From Vitreimonas sp050250735 (GTDB lineage: Bacteria; Pseudomonadota; Alphaproteobacteria; Caulobacterales; Aquidulcibacteraceae), in NCBI GenBank assembly GCA_050250735.1, contig JBFWOC010000003.1, forward strand, positions 445,091-509,090: a stretch of DNA of 64,000 nt, given 5' to 3'. The notes beneath the pieces are model-generated. The model made no database searches. It saw nothing but the letters and a program-made list of their open reading frames with translations, and had not been told where the DNA came from. Shown one piece after another: positions 17,641-27,000 of the stretch. Each line of letters opens with the position of its first letter. The stretch's first letter is position 1. Made by a program: the position numbers and the translations under genes.

Positions 17641-18447
17641 CTACGTAGCCGGCGACTGGATGTTGCGCACCATTTTGAGCAGCGTTTCGCGCGGGATGTA
17701 TTTGACCAGTCCGGCTTGGATCGCATTGCGGCCGCCGGTGACGATCACGCGTTGATTGCGTCGCCAGGCTTCGTAGCCTGCCCGCGCCACCGGCATCGAC
17801 GGCATTGCCGCGCCTGCATTCTTGGCCAAGCGCGTCTTGCCGGTGCCGGCGCGCTCCCGGAACTTCGAGACGGTCGGGCCGGGGCAAAGGCAAGTCACGT
17901 GAACGCCCGTGCCGCGCGCTTCTTCCCACATCGCTTCGGAAAAGGAGAGCACGTAGGCTTTCGACGCATAATAATTCGCCATCAGCGGGCCAGGCTGGAA
18001 CGCGGCCGTCGAGGCGACGTTCAGAACGCCGCCGCGTTTGTTGGCGAGCATGCGGTCCCAATTGAGGTAGGTGAGCTCAACGAGCGCGCGCACATTGAGA
18101 TCAATCATGCCGAGTTGCGTTTGCAGGTCCGAAGAAGTCAGCGCGCCGGCGTGGCCATAGCCGGCATTGTTGACGACGACATCGACGTTCAAGCCCTTTT
18201 CGGCGATCTTTGCCGCCACGGCGGAGCCGCCGCCGAACGCGCCCAGGTCCTGCGCGACGGTGTGGGTCTTGACGCCGTGCGCCGAAGCCAGCCGGTTCGC
18301 CACCTCCTGCAGCGCACCTTCGCTGCGGGCGGTGAGGATGAGATCGTAGCCATCGCGGGCAAAACACTCGGCGAGATCGACGCCGATCCCCGCCGAGGCG
18401 CCGGTCACCAAAGCGGTCTGGCCTTCGCCCGGTTTACGTCGCGCCAT
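17641..18447 (-). CDS. short-chain dehydrogenase/reductase (classical SDR)
   Basis: 268 residues, cytoplasmic. Rossmann motif TGASAGIGVDLAECFA (TGxxxGIG, residues 16-31). NNAGYGHAG is the structural motif near residue 93. The catalytic pair YYASKAYV (YxxxK) is near residue 155. The C-terminal region resembles the DltE/YqjQ-like group acting on lipophilic alcohols, but the substrate is unknown. An 18484-18565 repeat separates it from the divergent NUDIX gene. Confidence 0.88.
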   Translation of the reverse strand: MARRKPGEGQTALVTGASAGIGVDLAECFARDGYDLILTARSEGALQEVANRLASAHGVKTHTVAQDLGAFGGGSAVAAKIAEKGLNVDVVVNNAGYGHAGALTSSDLQTQLGMIDLNVRALVELTYLNWDRMLANKRGGVLNVASTAAFQPGPLMANYYASKAYVLSFSEAMWEEARGTGVHVTCLCPGPTVSKFRERAGTGKTRLAKNAGAAMPSMPVARAGYEAWRRNQRVIVTGGRNAIQAGLVKYIPRETLLKMVRNIQSPAT

Positions 18448-18483
18448 GTTGATCGCTCCGCGATACTGAATGGGGAGTGGTAG

Positions 18484-18565
18484 CAGCGAATAGCGAGTAG
18501 TGAGTTGCGAATAGGGAACGATTAGCTTCGCACGACAACCCCTATTCGCTATTCGCCATTCGCTC
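18484..18565. repeat. palindromic intergenic repeat of the GCGAATAG family
   Basis: GCGAATAGGG (18507-18516) is inverted as CCCTATTCGC (18540-18549), with further GCGAATAGCGAGTAG units to the left and CTATTCGC/CATTCGCTC units to the right. The transcript could fold into a long hairpin. The element lies between two divergent genes. Confidence 0.6.
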
Positions 18566-18586
18566 TTCGCCCGCTAGGCTGCTGGG

Positions 18587-19255
18587 ATGACCGCCAACGA
18601 GTTCAAGCTCAACGAAGACGAAAAGCCGTTCGACAAGCCCGGCGCCGAGAAGCCGAAGGCGGCCCGCCCGCGCGACGCGGCGACGCTCATTCTCGTGCGG
18701 GGCGGGCGCGAAGTGATGATGGGCCAGCGCTCGAAGGGCCACGTCTTCATGCCGGACAAATGGGTGTTTCCGGGCGGCCGGGTGGATCCGGGCGACGCGC
18801 GCGCCAAGGCTGCGACCGAACTGACGCCTGCGACCGAGGCGCTGCTGAAGCAGGGTACGCTGAGCCGGCGTCCGCCTCGGGCGTTCGCGCTGGCGGCTGT
18901 CCGGGAGACCCTGGAGGAGGCCGGCCTGCGGGTCGGCAGCGAGGCTGGGCCGGAGCTGGACAAGCTCAGCTTCATCGCCCGGGCGATCACCCCCCCTTAC
19001 CGGCCGCGCCGGTTCGACGCCCGCTTTTTCATGGCCGACGCCGAAGCTGTCCTGGCCCATCACGATCCGATCCAGGGCGAAGAATTGCTGCATGTACGGT
19101 GGTTTAGCCTGGACGAGGCGAAGGCGTTGGACCTGCCCTCGATCACCCGGTTCGTGCTTAAAGAGGTGGAGGCGAGGCTCGCGGGGGCGGCGGTTCAGCC
19201 GCCGTTCCTGCGCTGGAGCCGCGGGGCGCACACGTTGGAGCGGCTTGCGAGTTGA
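18587..19255 (+). CDS. NUDIX hydrolase
   Basis: 222 residues. The NUDIX box is split by an insertion: WVFPGGRVDPGD near residue 60-71 gives the GG start, and FALAAVRETLEEAGL (about residues 103-117) gives the RExxEExG helix that binds Mg2+. The roughly 30-residue insert between the two is typical of the NUDT7/NUDT8/NUDT19-type CoA-diphosphatase-like subgroup. Likely hydrolyses a nucleoside diphosphate derivative such as CoA or acyl-CoA; the substrate cannot be fixed. Start: ATG at 18587. Confidence 0.85.
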   Translation: MTANEFKLNEDEKPFDKPGAEKPKAARPRDAATLILVRGGREVMMGQRSKGHVFMPDKWVFPGGRVDPGDARAKAATELTPATEALLKQGTLSRRPPRAFALAAVRETLEEAGLRVGSEAGPELDKLSFIARAITPPYRPRRFDARFFMADAEAVLAHHDPIQGEELLHVRWFSLDEAKALDLPSITRFVLKEVEARLAGAAVQPPFLRWSRGAHTLERLAS

Positions 19256-19320
19256 CTTTGGGGCGTCGGCGCCTATTTTCGCGCGCTTCCTAAACCTCTG
19301 AGCATTCCGGGCCCCGACCA

Positions 19321-19488
19321 ATGGCTAAGCCGACCGTCATCAAGATCCGTCTGAACTCGACGGCCGACACGGGCTATTTCTACGTGACCAAGAAGAACCC
19401 GCGCACGAAGACCGAGAAGCTCAAGTTCAAGAAGTACGACCCGATCGCGAAGAAGCACGTCGAGTTCGTCGAAGGGAAGATCAAGTAA
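19321..19488 (+). CDS. rpmG: 50S ribosomal protein L33
   Basis: 55 residues, MAKPTVIKIRLNSTADTGYF then YVTKKNPRTKTEKLKFKKYD and a C-terminal EGKIK. This is the basic, cysteine-free alphaproteobacterial form of L33. Lies 65 bp after the NUDIX gene. Confidence 0.97.
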   Translation: MAKPTVIKIRLNSTADTGYFYVTKKNPRTKTEKLKFKKYDPIAKKHVEFVEGKIK

Positions 19489-19507
19489 CATCGCGACGTT
19501 GTGCCAA

Positions 19508-19536
19508 TAGCGAAAGAGCGAGTAGCGAATGGGCGC
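19508..19536. repeat. GCGAATAG-family intergenic repeat
   Basis: AATAGCGAAAGAGCGAGTAGCGAATGGGC repeats the motif found at 324-360 and 18484-18565. It lies 20 bp downstream of rpmG. Confidence 0.45.
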
Positions 19537-19681
19537 GCCATGTCGGCGTGCGATTGGCGTCGACGCATCGATTGACCAAACCGGATCGCAATGGCCCTTC
19601 GCGGCCAGAGGTCGCTCAGCACTTCCGGCGCTCCGCCAGCGCTCATCTGAAGTCTCCGCGGACTTATGCTAAGAAGCGCTC

Positions 19682-20455
19682 ATGACGCAGCGCCAAGTCA
19701 AAGCCGCCGTCCTGCTGATCGGCGATGAACTGCTCTCCGGCCGGACGCAGGACATCAATCTGCAAGCGATTGCGAGATTTCTGGCGCCGCTCGGCGTGCA
19801 GCTTGCCGAGGCGCGCATGGTGACCGATACGCCGCAGCACATCGCCGCCGCCGTGAACGAACTGCGCGAGCGCTACGATTATGTTTTCACCACCGGCGGC
19901 ATCGGGCCCACGCATGACGACAAGACGGCGGATGCAATTGCCGCTGCGTTCGGCGTCGGCATTGACGTGCGCGAAGATGCGCGCGCCATTCTCGAAGCCC
20001 ATTACCGGGGGCGATCGAGCCTCAACGAATCGCGTTTGCGCATGGCGCGGATTCCTGAGGGCGCTTCGCTGATCGACAATCCGGTGTCGAAGGCGCCGGG
20101 TTTCCAGCTCGGCAACGTATTCGTGCTTGCGGGCGTGCCGTCGATCATGCGCGGCATGCTGCAGGATGTCGGTCACCGCATCGAAGGCGGCGCGGTGGTC
20201 CGCTCGCGCACGATCCGCGCCGCCGGCGTGGCGGAAGGCGACATCGCTCGCGGCCTCGACGCGCTCGAACAGCGCGCCGGCGGGGCGGTCAGTTTCGGCT
20301 CCTATCCCTGGTTCTCGCCGGAGGGCTACGGTGTTCACTTGGTGGCGCGATCGGCCGATCCGGCGGCGCTGGAAAGAGCGGCCGAGGATTTGATGGAGCT
20401 GATCCGCGGTTTAGGGGCTGAACCCGAAGACGTCGCCGATCCTGGCGCAGACTAG
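19682..20455 (+). CDS. molybdopterin-binding (CinA N-terminal-like) protein
   Basis: 257 residues of the MoaB/MogA-like fold found at the N-terminus of CinA. LIGDELLSGRTQDINLQAIA (residues 12-31), TTGGIGPTHDDKTADAIA (about 71-88) and NPVSKAPGFQLGNVFVLAGVPSIMRGM are family signatures. There is no CinA nicotinamide-nucleotide-deamidase C-terminal domain, so this is the stand-alone form whose reaction is not established. The stop is 80 bp before the left border of the genomic island. Confidence 0.9.
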   Translation: MTQRQVKAAVLLIGDELLSGRTQDINLQAIARFLAPLGVQLAEARMVTDTPQHIAAAVNELRERYDYVFTTGGIGPTHDDKTADAIAAAFGVGIDVREDARAILEAHYRGRSSLNESRLRMARIPEGASLIDNPVSKAPGFQLGNVFVLAGVPSIMRGMLQDVGHRIEGGAVVRSRTIRAAGVAEGDIARGLDALEQRAGGAVSFGSYPWFSPEGYGVHLVARSADPAALERAAEDLMELIRGLGAEPEDVADPGAD

Positions 20456-20535
20456 GCGCGGCGACGGCGGGGGCGGCGGCGGCGCACCGTTCGCCTTGCG
20501 CGGACCGGGCAAAGCCTCTTATCTCGCCACCGCAA

Positions 20536-20577
20536 GCGAGCGTGGCGAAACCGGTAGACGCAGCGGACTTAAAATCC
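20536..20577 (+). repeat. attL: 5' half of tRNA-Leu left at the island's left border
   Basis: 42 bp identical to positions 47371-47412, the first half of the intact tRNA-Leu(UAA) gene (acceptor 5' strand, D arm, anticodon). Identity ends at the 3' side of the anticodon stem, and the following sequence cannot complete a tRNA. This is the remnant of the original tRNA gene cut by site-specific integration. Confidence 0.93.
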
Positions 20578-20637
20578 CCGGCGCCCAGACTGTAACGCTT
20601 TAATTGGACTCAAATTTTCTCGCGCGCCTTCTCCGCA

Positions 20638-20660
20638 CTTCGGGACTATTCCGGGACTCT
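20638..20660 (+). repeat. 23-bp direct repeat near the left island end (copy 1)
   Basis: CTTCGGGACTATTCCGGGAC plus TCT, identical to 47265-47287. Copy 1 lies 61 bp inside attL; copy 2 lies 84 bp before attR, in the same orientation. Internally it repeats CGGGACT. Position and duplication suit arm-type integrase or excisionase binding sites, but this is inference. Confidence 0.7.
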
Positions 20661-21316
20661 TGACCGCGGGCGTCGGTGATTGTGCGCAAATCCGCCGGTC
20701 GTCAGCAGGCCGCGGAGTGCTCTCTTTGAACTTCCATCGGCCACCTTCCTTGATGAAGTACCTGGCTCATGACCGCGGATGCTGGCGACAAGTGGGCGAC
20801 GCCACCCTTGTGACCCGCGCAACGCACCGACCCTACTTCGTCTAGCCAATGATGTTGGCGGTTCGCGGCCGAGAGCCGCCGCAGCGAGGGCACCGTCTCG
20901 GATTTGACCTCGGATTTTCCGCCAACTTTTCCGCGCCGACTACACGGGCTTTCAACAAAGGCCGCGACTTTGAAGGCTTCCATTGCGGTTCTGCGCAGAC
21001 CTCTTGCGGAGACCGGAAACTGACTCCATCTTTCTACAGCCGGTCGAACTGATCGGCAGCAGTCGGTCGAAATAGGCCGGCGGAACGAAGTGACCCTCGG
21101 TGACGAGGGTCCGAGTGGCCCTCGTGGCCATGTGTAGCGAAGTCCCGGACCTTCGGGACGGATGATTGCTGTAGCCCTCGGTTCAGGCCGTGGGTGTGTG
21201 ACTGACGGGAGTGGCATCTGTTTGGATGCGCTCCGCGAAACGAGCAGGTCGGATTCAGCCGGCCAAGCAATCGAGATTTTGGGCGCGCAACCCCTTTGCG
21301 AACCCACAGGCTGCAT
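20661..21316. other. island left flank without a convincing gene
   Basis: About 650 bp. Several frames are open on both strands, but none shows family resemblance or a good start site, and the translations are rich in Arg/Ser/Pro as expected from out-of-frame GC-rich DNA. Possibly decayed coding sequence. Confidence 0.4.
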
Positions 21317-21937
21317 ATGGAGCGCGCGTTGGCCGGAAGAATCCAAAACTCTGCGCTGTTAGAATGGGCTCCTGACCATAGGCCCAATCTCACGCGCGCG
21401 GCATTGTGCGAGGTCCTTCGCAAGCAGCGCGAACTCGATCTTCCTTTAAACGCTTTCGCGCGCCGCATGGGCGTCAGCAAGGACACACTCAGCCGATACT
21501 TGGGCGACTTTCACGTGCGCCTACGTGAAGATCCTCACGGTTTTATTGCGATCCACGCGGCGACACTGGCTCATTTTGCGCGTGCTGAAATGCTTGGCCA
21601 CCAGACCCGCCAGCTCAGCTTTGCCGCACTTGTAGCCAGCGAACCGGGCGCAACCGTGTTGGCGAAGGCCGGCATGCTCGGGGATTTTCTTCTGCTGATG
21701 CAGATTGAGCACCCGGAACACTTGCCCGACTGGTTGCTCAAGATCGCCGATATGCGCATCACCGATCTACTGCCGCCGGCCTTACCGGAGCCGACCATGC
21801 GCAGCCGCCAGGGCGATGGGATAACGTTTCCAGAGCCTGCGGACAAAACGCCGGCGACTGCGAGTGAACGTTCGGCCACAACGGATGCACGGCCGCGTTT
21901 CAGCCCGTTGGCGGAAGAGCTGCGCATCTCGCGATGA
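21317..21937 (+). CDS. hypothetical protein with a possible helix-turn-helix
   Basis: About 206 residues from the ATG at 21317; a few more in-frame residues are possible. LPLNAFARRMGVSKDTLSRYLGDF (about residues 42-65) reads like a helix-turn-helix. The middle is Leu/Ala rich (LAKAGMLGDFLLLMQIEHPEHLPDWLLKIADMRI), and the last 50 residues look disordered. No known family recognised. As a DNA-binding-like protein beside the integrase it may regulate the island. Confidence 0.5.
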   Translation: MERALAGRIQNSALLEWAPDHRPNLTRAALCEVLRKQRELDLPLNAFARRMGVSKDTLSRYLGDFHVRLREDPHGFIAIHAATLAHFARAEMLGHQTRQLSFAALVASEPGATVLAKAGMLGDFLLLMQIEHPEHLPDWLLKIADMRITDLLPPALPEPTMRSRQGDGITFPEPADKTPATASERSATTDARPRFSPLAEELRISR

Positions 21938-22036
21938 CAGCGGTTCGGATTTCTTTGCGGATTGGCCGACTGGATCGTCCGGCGCGCGTGGGATCGGATC
22001 GTGGTCGCGGCAATAATACCGGTGAAGGTCAACCAC

Positions 22037-22174
22037 ATGACGAAACTGCACCATTACGACGAGAAACCTAGTTCGAGTGCGAAGGCGAGTGACGGCGTTG
22101 ATGTTCGTCGCGCACGGCTGTTGCTGGAGTTCATCAAGGACCTAGTGAACGAGATTCGCGAGATGGATCTGTAG
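22037..22174 (+). CDS. small hypothetical ORF
   Basis: 45 residues, MTKLHHYDEKPSSSAKASDG then ARLLLEFIKDLVNEIREMDL. The C-terminal half is a plausible amphipathic helix. Weak start context and no homologue recognised. Confidence 0.3.
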   Translation: MTKLHHYDEKPSSSAKASDGVDVRRARLLLEFIKDLVNEIREMDL

Positions 22175-22313
22175 CGCGTGCGTACACCGGATTTTTCCTC
22201 GGATTTGCCGTGTAGTTGGTCCGGCAGGCCGGTGCTTTCATCAATTGGCGGGCCGATGGTGGTCAGCCGCCCGAACAAATGCCGGGTGTCACTTTAGCCA
22301 AGACGGATATGCC

Positions 22314-22460
22314 ATGTTCAGTGAGCAATTCGATTCCAGCTACACACTCCTCTGCGTCAGTGACAAGGACGACAAAGACACCAACGACTATGACAAGTGG
22401 GACTCCGAGCCCGCCAGGGAGCAGGAGAATCTTCCCGACGGCGACGGCAAAGGCCGCTAA
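22314..22460 (+). CDS. small acidic hypothetical ORF preceding a strong terminator
   Basis: 48 residues, MFSEQFDSSYTLLCVSDKDD followed by a hydrophilic acidic tail ending DGKGR. A strong intrinsic terminator begins 20 bp after its stop, so something on this strand is transcribed up to here. No family recognised and no strong Shine-Dalgarno. Confidence 0.35.
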   Translation: MFSEQFDSSYTLLCVSDKDDKDTNDYDKWDSEPAREQENLPDGDGKGR

Positions 22461-22479
22461 TTCAACAATCTTCCTTCAA

Positions 22480-22512
22480 AGCGCCGCTTGGAGAGGCGGC
22501 GCTGCTTTTTTT
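22480..22512 (+). terminator. intrinsic terminator
   Basis: AGCGCCGC (22480-22487) pairs with GCGGCGCT (22496-22503) around an 8-nt loop, followed by GCTTTTTTTT. It would end plus-strand transcription of the small ORFs before the convergent integrase gene. Confidence 0.8.
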
Positions 22513-22637
22513 TGGCCAGGCTGCTTCGGGCCTGAAAAAGACCGCTGGGCGTACCGACGCGGCGAACGCGCTCGGGGCAAGCCCCACCGATGAGCGAAAT
22601 GGTCTTCAATGTGAAGCATGGAGCCGCGGCAATTCGA

Positions 22638-23768
22638 TCAATTGCTCCCGCCAGCCTTCCTGGATCTCCTCGCCATTTTCGCGATGGCTTGGCGCCGGTC
22701 TTCTTCACTCACGCGCGCATAGCGCTGCGTGGATTGGATCGAGGCGTGGCCCAACTGTTCTTTGACCAGCTTCAGATTGCCGCCCGATGCGCGCAGCAGT
22801 TCGGTGCCGACATGATGGCGGAGACGATGGATCTTCGTGCCGAGCCCGGCTGCCTTGAGGGCTTCGCGTAGTTGGTAATCGCCGCGATAGCGGGTAACTG
22901 GCACAAGCCCCTTGCCAGTCTCGTCATACCAGAGGTGGGGAAGCCCCGCCGCTTCGGCGCGGGATTTGCGCGCGGCGAGCAACGGCACATGCTCGGCCAG
23001 CAGTGTGACGGTGAGCGATTCCTCGCGCTTGCGCCGTTTCTTTGGGATGAAAATCGTGGCCTCTTCGACGTCTAGGGCCGACGGCGGGAAATAGATTTCG
23101 CCTCCGCGCATGCCATAGGTCGAAAAACAGAGCACCATCAGTTCGAGCCAGTCAGCCGGTTTTGATGTCTTGCGCTGTTTGCGCTGCGGTTTCGCCCGCG
23201 CCTGCGCTGCTTGGAAGAGCTTCTCCATCTGTCGGCCGGATATTTCCGGCGGGTGCTCGATTGTTTCCTGCGTCGTCCACTTGCCCCATTTGATGCGCGG
23301 CAAGGGGTGTTCGTCGCTGTCGAGGTGGCGCCACACCGCCCGAAGGGCGGCGATGAAGCGATTGATAGTGGCGTCGCTCGGCGGCTTGCCTCGACGGAGC
23401 ATCGCACGGCGCTTGCGGATCGCCGTCGCAATGTCGGCCTCGCGGATCGTCGAAAGACGTTTGTCCTTTCCCAAGAGATCGATCCAGAGCAGCAACTGAC
23501 GCTCGCGATCCTTGGCCGTGTCCAGGCGTTCGCCAACATCCTCCCACCAGCGGGCCACCGCAACATCGAGCGTCAGCTCCGACGCCGGAGTGCCGGAGGT
23601 CTGTCGGAGTGCGGCCGCGCCGTGCTTGGCGAAGACGGCCCGGAGCCGCCGCTCATGCTCTTCGGCGGCTCTCTTGTTCGGCGTGCCTGTCGTTCCGTGA
23701 AACCTCTCTCCCTTGATCTGGAAGTCGTAGTGGTAGAGCTTGGAGTGCTTCGGTCGGTAGATGGACAT
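22638..23768 (-). CDS. tyrosine-type site-specific integrase of the island
   Basis: 376 residues. N-terminal SAM-like/core-binding region (about 50-150, LDVAVARWWEDVGERLDTAK). Catalytic domain about 180-370 with Arg in YGMRGGEIYF, the H-x-x-R pair in IHRLRHHVGTELLRASGG, His in VKEQLGHASIQSTQRYARV and the nucleophile Tyr in that same segment. All R-H-R-H-Y residues appear present, so it should be active. It points toward the left end about 2.1 kb from attL, the usual place for the integrase of a tRNA-targeting island, and would recombine the 42-bp tRNA-Leu core. Its start overlaps a helix-turn-helix gene on the same strand. Confidence 0.93.
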   Translation of the reverse strand: MSIYRPKHSKLYHYDFQIKGERFHGTTGTPNKRAAEEHERRLRAVFAKHGAAALRQTSGTPASELTLDVAVARWWEDVGERLDTAKDRERQLLLWIDLLGKDKRLSTIREADIATAIRKRRAMLRRGKPPSDATINRFIAALRAVWRHLDSDEHPLPRIKWGKWTTQETIEHPPEISGRQMEKLFQAAQARAKPQRKQRKTSKPADWLELMVLCFSTYGMRGGEIYFPPSALDVEEATIFIPKKRRKREESLTVTLLAEHVPLLAARKSRAEAAGLPHLWYDETGKGLVPVTRYRGDYQLREALKAAGLGTKIHRLRHHVGTELLRASGGNLKLVKEQLGHASIQSTQRYARVSEEDRRQAIAKMARRSRKAGGSN

Positions 23769-23986
23769 GTGGTTTCGCCTCTGAGGTAGGCGCGCAGCCC
23801 AGCTTCGGTGAAGCGGCGCGTCGCACCCACGAGCACGGAATGAATGGCGCCCTTGCTCGCTAGGCGCCCGAGAGTCTTGACGTCAAGGCCCAGCACCTCA
23901 GCGGCGTGTTTCGCCGTGATCAGCATGCGCCCTTCGAAGGCTTGGGACAGGGTGTCGCTCACACGGGCGAATATGCGGTGGAACAA
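23573..23986 (-). CDS. helix-turn-helix (excisionase-like) protein overlapping the integrase start
   Basis: 137 residues if started at the ATG at 23986; an ATG at 23926 (MLITAKHAAEVLGLDVKTLG) would start directly at the domain. Residues 21-69 form a MerR/Xis-type winged helix-turn-helix: ITAKHAAEVLGLDVKTLGRL, then ATRRFTEAGLRAYLRGE. The remaining 65 residues overlap the integrase in another frame and are Ser/Thr/Arg-rich and unlike a folded domain. Likely a recombination directionality factor or regulator of the integrase. A palindrome of the island-wide CACTTGTC family lies 24 bp upstream. Confidence 0.65.
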   Translation of the reverse strand: MFHRIFARVSDTLSQAFEGRMLITAKHAAEVLGLDVKTLGRLASKGAIHSVLVGATRRFTEAGLRAYLRGETTCPSTDRSTPSSTTTTSRSRERGFTERQARRTREPPKSMSGGSGPSSPSTARPHSDRPPALRRRS

Positions 23987-24009
23987 CAGCGGCGCCGAGA
24001 CGCGATTTG

Positions 24010-24029
24010 CGCTTGTCTCTAGACAAGTG
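24010..24029. promoter_or_regulatory. CACTTGTC-family palindrome upstream of the HTH/integrase genes
   Basis: CGCTTGTC-TCTA-GACAAGTG, one mismatch from a perfect 8-bp inverted repeat with a 4-bp spacer. It matches two palindromes at 45597-45616 and 45640-45659 in half-site and spacer length. Placed just upstream of the helix-turn-helix start, it looks like an operator. Confidence 0.6.
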
Positions 24030-24069
24030 AAAAATTTCTACCGGCAGGGGCTCTGGTTCATCAATACCG

Positions 24070-27000
24070 CTACGCCGGTAGAGACGGAGGAAAGTACACG
24101 GCGGTGCATTCCTTGCGCTGGTCGTAGAGCGCCTCCAAGCCTCGTCCGATCATGATGGTGTGGGTCTGGAGAGCGTCGGCTGCGCTGCGTGTCGTGATCT
24201 CGACGCTGCGGTCGTGGAAGTCATCGCCTGCGCGCCGGCGGCGGCGGACAAGGTTCATCAAGGGCGGCGAGGTTCCGAATGTGCGAGCAAAGGTCTCGCC
24301 GAAGCGCCGCCGCTGTTCTCCTTCACTCATGTCGGCCTCTATTTCGGGCGCGTACTCGACGACTACGCTTTCCAATGAGCGAGCGACACCGGCCAATTCG
24401 GCCAAGAAGCGTATCTGAGCGTTTCGAGTGAAGTCTCGGCCCAGCGCGTAAGGATCGCGGATCAAGACTTTGGCGACCCGCTGATCGGCGAAGCAGGCGA
24501 GCAACTCGCGCGTCGGCCGCTCGGCGCCTGCGTTACAGCGCCAGTGCCTGGCGCTCCTGGCCGGCTGCGCCACACGCAGGATTGGACGCTCTTGTGCGCC
24601 GTCTCCGCGCATCGGCGCCGCCGGGCTGGCTTCGTTGGTTTGGGGCGCTCCGGGTAGGGCGGGCGTCAGGGCCGGCGGTTCTTGCCCCGGAGCGGCGACT
24701 TCTCCGAACAGATCGGACAAATCGGTCTGTGAGCTGTCTGGCGGCACGAGCAGATCACTCGTGAGCTTACGTTTCCTGGCTATCAAAGCATCCAAGCGGA
24801 GATCGAAACTGGATTGCCGCAGTGCGGGGTCTGGATGCACGGCGATGGGCAGATAGACGTGCACGTCGCGAGACTGGCCGATCCGATAGACGCGGTCGGT
24901 CGCTTGATCCTCGACGGCGGGATTCCACCAGCGCGACAGATGGATGACATGGTTTGCTGCGGTGACAGTGAGGCCGACGCCGCCTGCCTTCGGCGACAGC
25001 ACCATGACGTCGAACCCGGCCGCACCCGCCTGGAACTCATCGACCATAAGCTGACGCTTCAGGCCTGGAACGCCGCCATTGATCTTGAACGGACGCCGCT
25101 TCAGTTTGAACTGGCGATGCAGCAGTTCAGCGAGCAAATCTTGCATCGCCAGGTCTTCCACAAACACCAGGGCCTTTTCGCCCTTGGCCTCGATCTGACC
25201 AAGCAAGTCGAGCGTGCAGGCCAAGCGGGCGGATTCGGCGGCGTAGGCTTCGAAGTCGTCGAGGTTGGTGTGACGAGGATCGCGGGGATGGAGCGAGACG
25301 CCGCGCAAGGCGGCCAGAATCTCAAGCATGCCGCCCTTGCCGAGCGTGCCGCCCGAGCGAGCGGCGGCCGCCCGATAGACGATGCTCTCATAAGCTTGGG
25401 CCTGGGCGGGCGGCATTTCCACGCTGATGGGATGGACATACTTTTGCGGCAGACCGTCGAGCGACTCGCTCTTCATGCGCCGCAGCATGACGGCCGGATG
25501 ATCGCTGTCGTGGGTGAGTAGAGATTTGAGGGCGCCGAGCGCAGCCACGTCTTCCGCGCGAAAGCGGCGTTCGAAATCCCGGCTCGCGCCGAGCAAGCCC
25601 GGCGTGATCACGTCCATGATCGACCACAAATCCTGCAGCCGATTTTCAACCGGCGTGCCGGTCATGCCCAAGACGAAACTCGCGTTCAGAGCCTTCGCGG
25701 CGCGCGTGACCTGGCTCGCGGGGTTTTTTAGTTTTTGGATTTCATCATAGACGATGGCCGCGAACTTAGTGCGCGCGAAGGAGAAGTGATAATCCCTCAA
25801 TGTTTCGTAGGTGGTGAGCACCACGCCGGCGTCCGTCCAAGCGGCGGCGCGCAACGAGGCTCTGCCTGTTTCGATGTCCCTGGCGCTGAGGCCGCTTTCT
25901 TCACGCAACCACTTAAGCTCGGAACCGAACGCGCAAACCACTTTCCCAAGCCGGTGGCCTCTGAGATGTTTGTCGATCTCGGCGCGCCAATTCGCCAAAA
26001 GCCCAGTCGGCGCAACGATGAGGAAGGGACCGACGCCGCTGTTGTTGTTCTCGGCTTCCTCCTGCACCCACAGCATGAACGCTATCGCCTGCAGCGTCTT
26101 GCCGAGGCCCATATCGTCAGCAAGCAGAACGCCAGGCCGGCGCGACGCAAAAGCGGAGGCGAGCCAAGCCAAGCCTTGCCCTTGATGTGGCTTCAGCGCG
26201 GTCGCCAAGCGGGCGAGCGTTGGCGGCTCGAGGCGGACGGGTGCGGCGCCTTCCGCAGAGGCGTAATCGACTTCCTCAAAATTCTCCTTCACCAGCAGAA
26301 AGAGCTTGCCTCCGAGGGCGGCGTCCCAGGCTTCGGCGTTTGGCGCCGCCTCAGGTTCGGTCGAGACAGCGGCCGCCCGGGCAATGTCGGCAAGCGCGCG
26401 CGCAGACTCGAGCGTGCGTTCGTCCACGCCGATTCGTTCGGGCGCTGGCGCATTCTCCGACGCCGGATAGAGAATATCGCCGACCGGCGCAGTGGCTTCG
26501 CCGCGCGCCGAGGCTTGCTCCAAACGCTCAAGCAGCGCCGAGGCGTCTTTTGGCGCGACCTCGTAATAGTCCTGGCCAACGCGAAGGCCGAACCGTTCCG
26601 GCAGCCACTGGTTCTTGTGTGAGGGCTGCAACCAGGGCAGGACCGGCGCGCGCCAGACATCGACGCCGGCCACACGCGCGGAGAATTGCTCGGTCTCGAC
26701 GAATAAGCTTTCGAGCGAGGATCCTGAACTCGCATCGTCGCCAAGGCGCTCGCGCAGCACGCGCCGCGGATTGAGGACGAAAGCGCGCCTTTCGGCATCG
26801 GGGGCGTCCTGCAAGCGCCTAATCTGGCCGAGCGCGGGCCGCAAAGCAGGATCGATGAAGACGTATTCCCCGTCTTTCAGCACGTAGACCGGTCGCACGT
26901 CGCGCTCGCGCCTGAAGCGATCTTCGGCAAACAACCGCTGCGCCGCAGGCGTCAGCACATTGTCGAGATCCTCATCGACAGCGCGCTGTTCGCTCTGAGC

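Noticed and set aside
20536..20577. Second functional tRNA-Leu gene
   Set aside because: Only the 5' half is present; downstream sequence cannot form the variable arm, T arm or acceptor 3' strand.
20702..21346. 214-residue minus-strand frame in the island's left flank
   Set aside because: Ser/Arg/Pro-rich, no ribosome-binding site, no recognisable family; overlaps the start of the more plausible plus-strand ORF.
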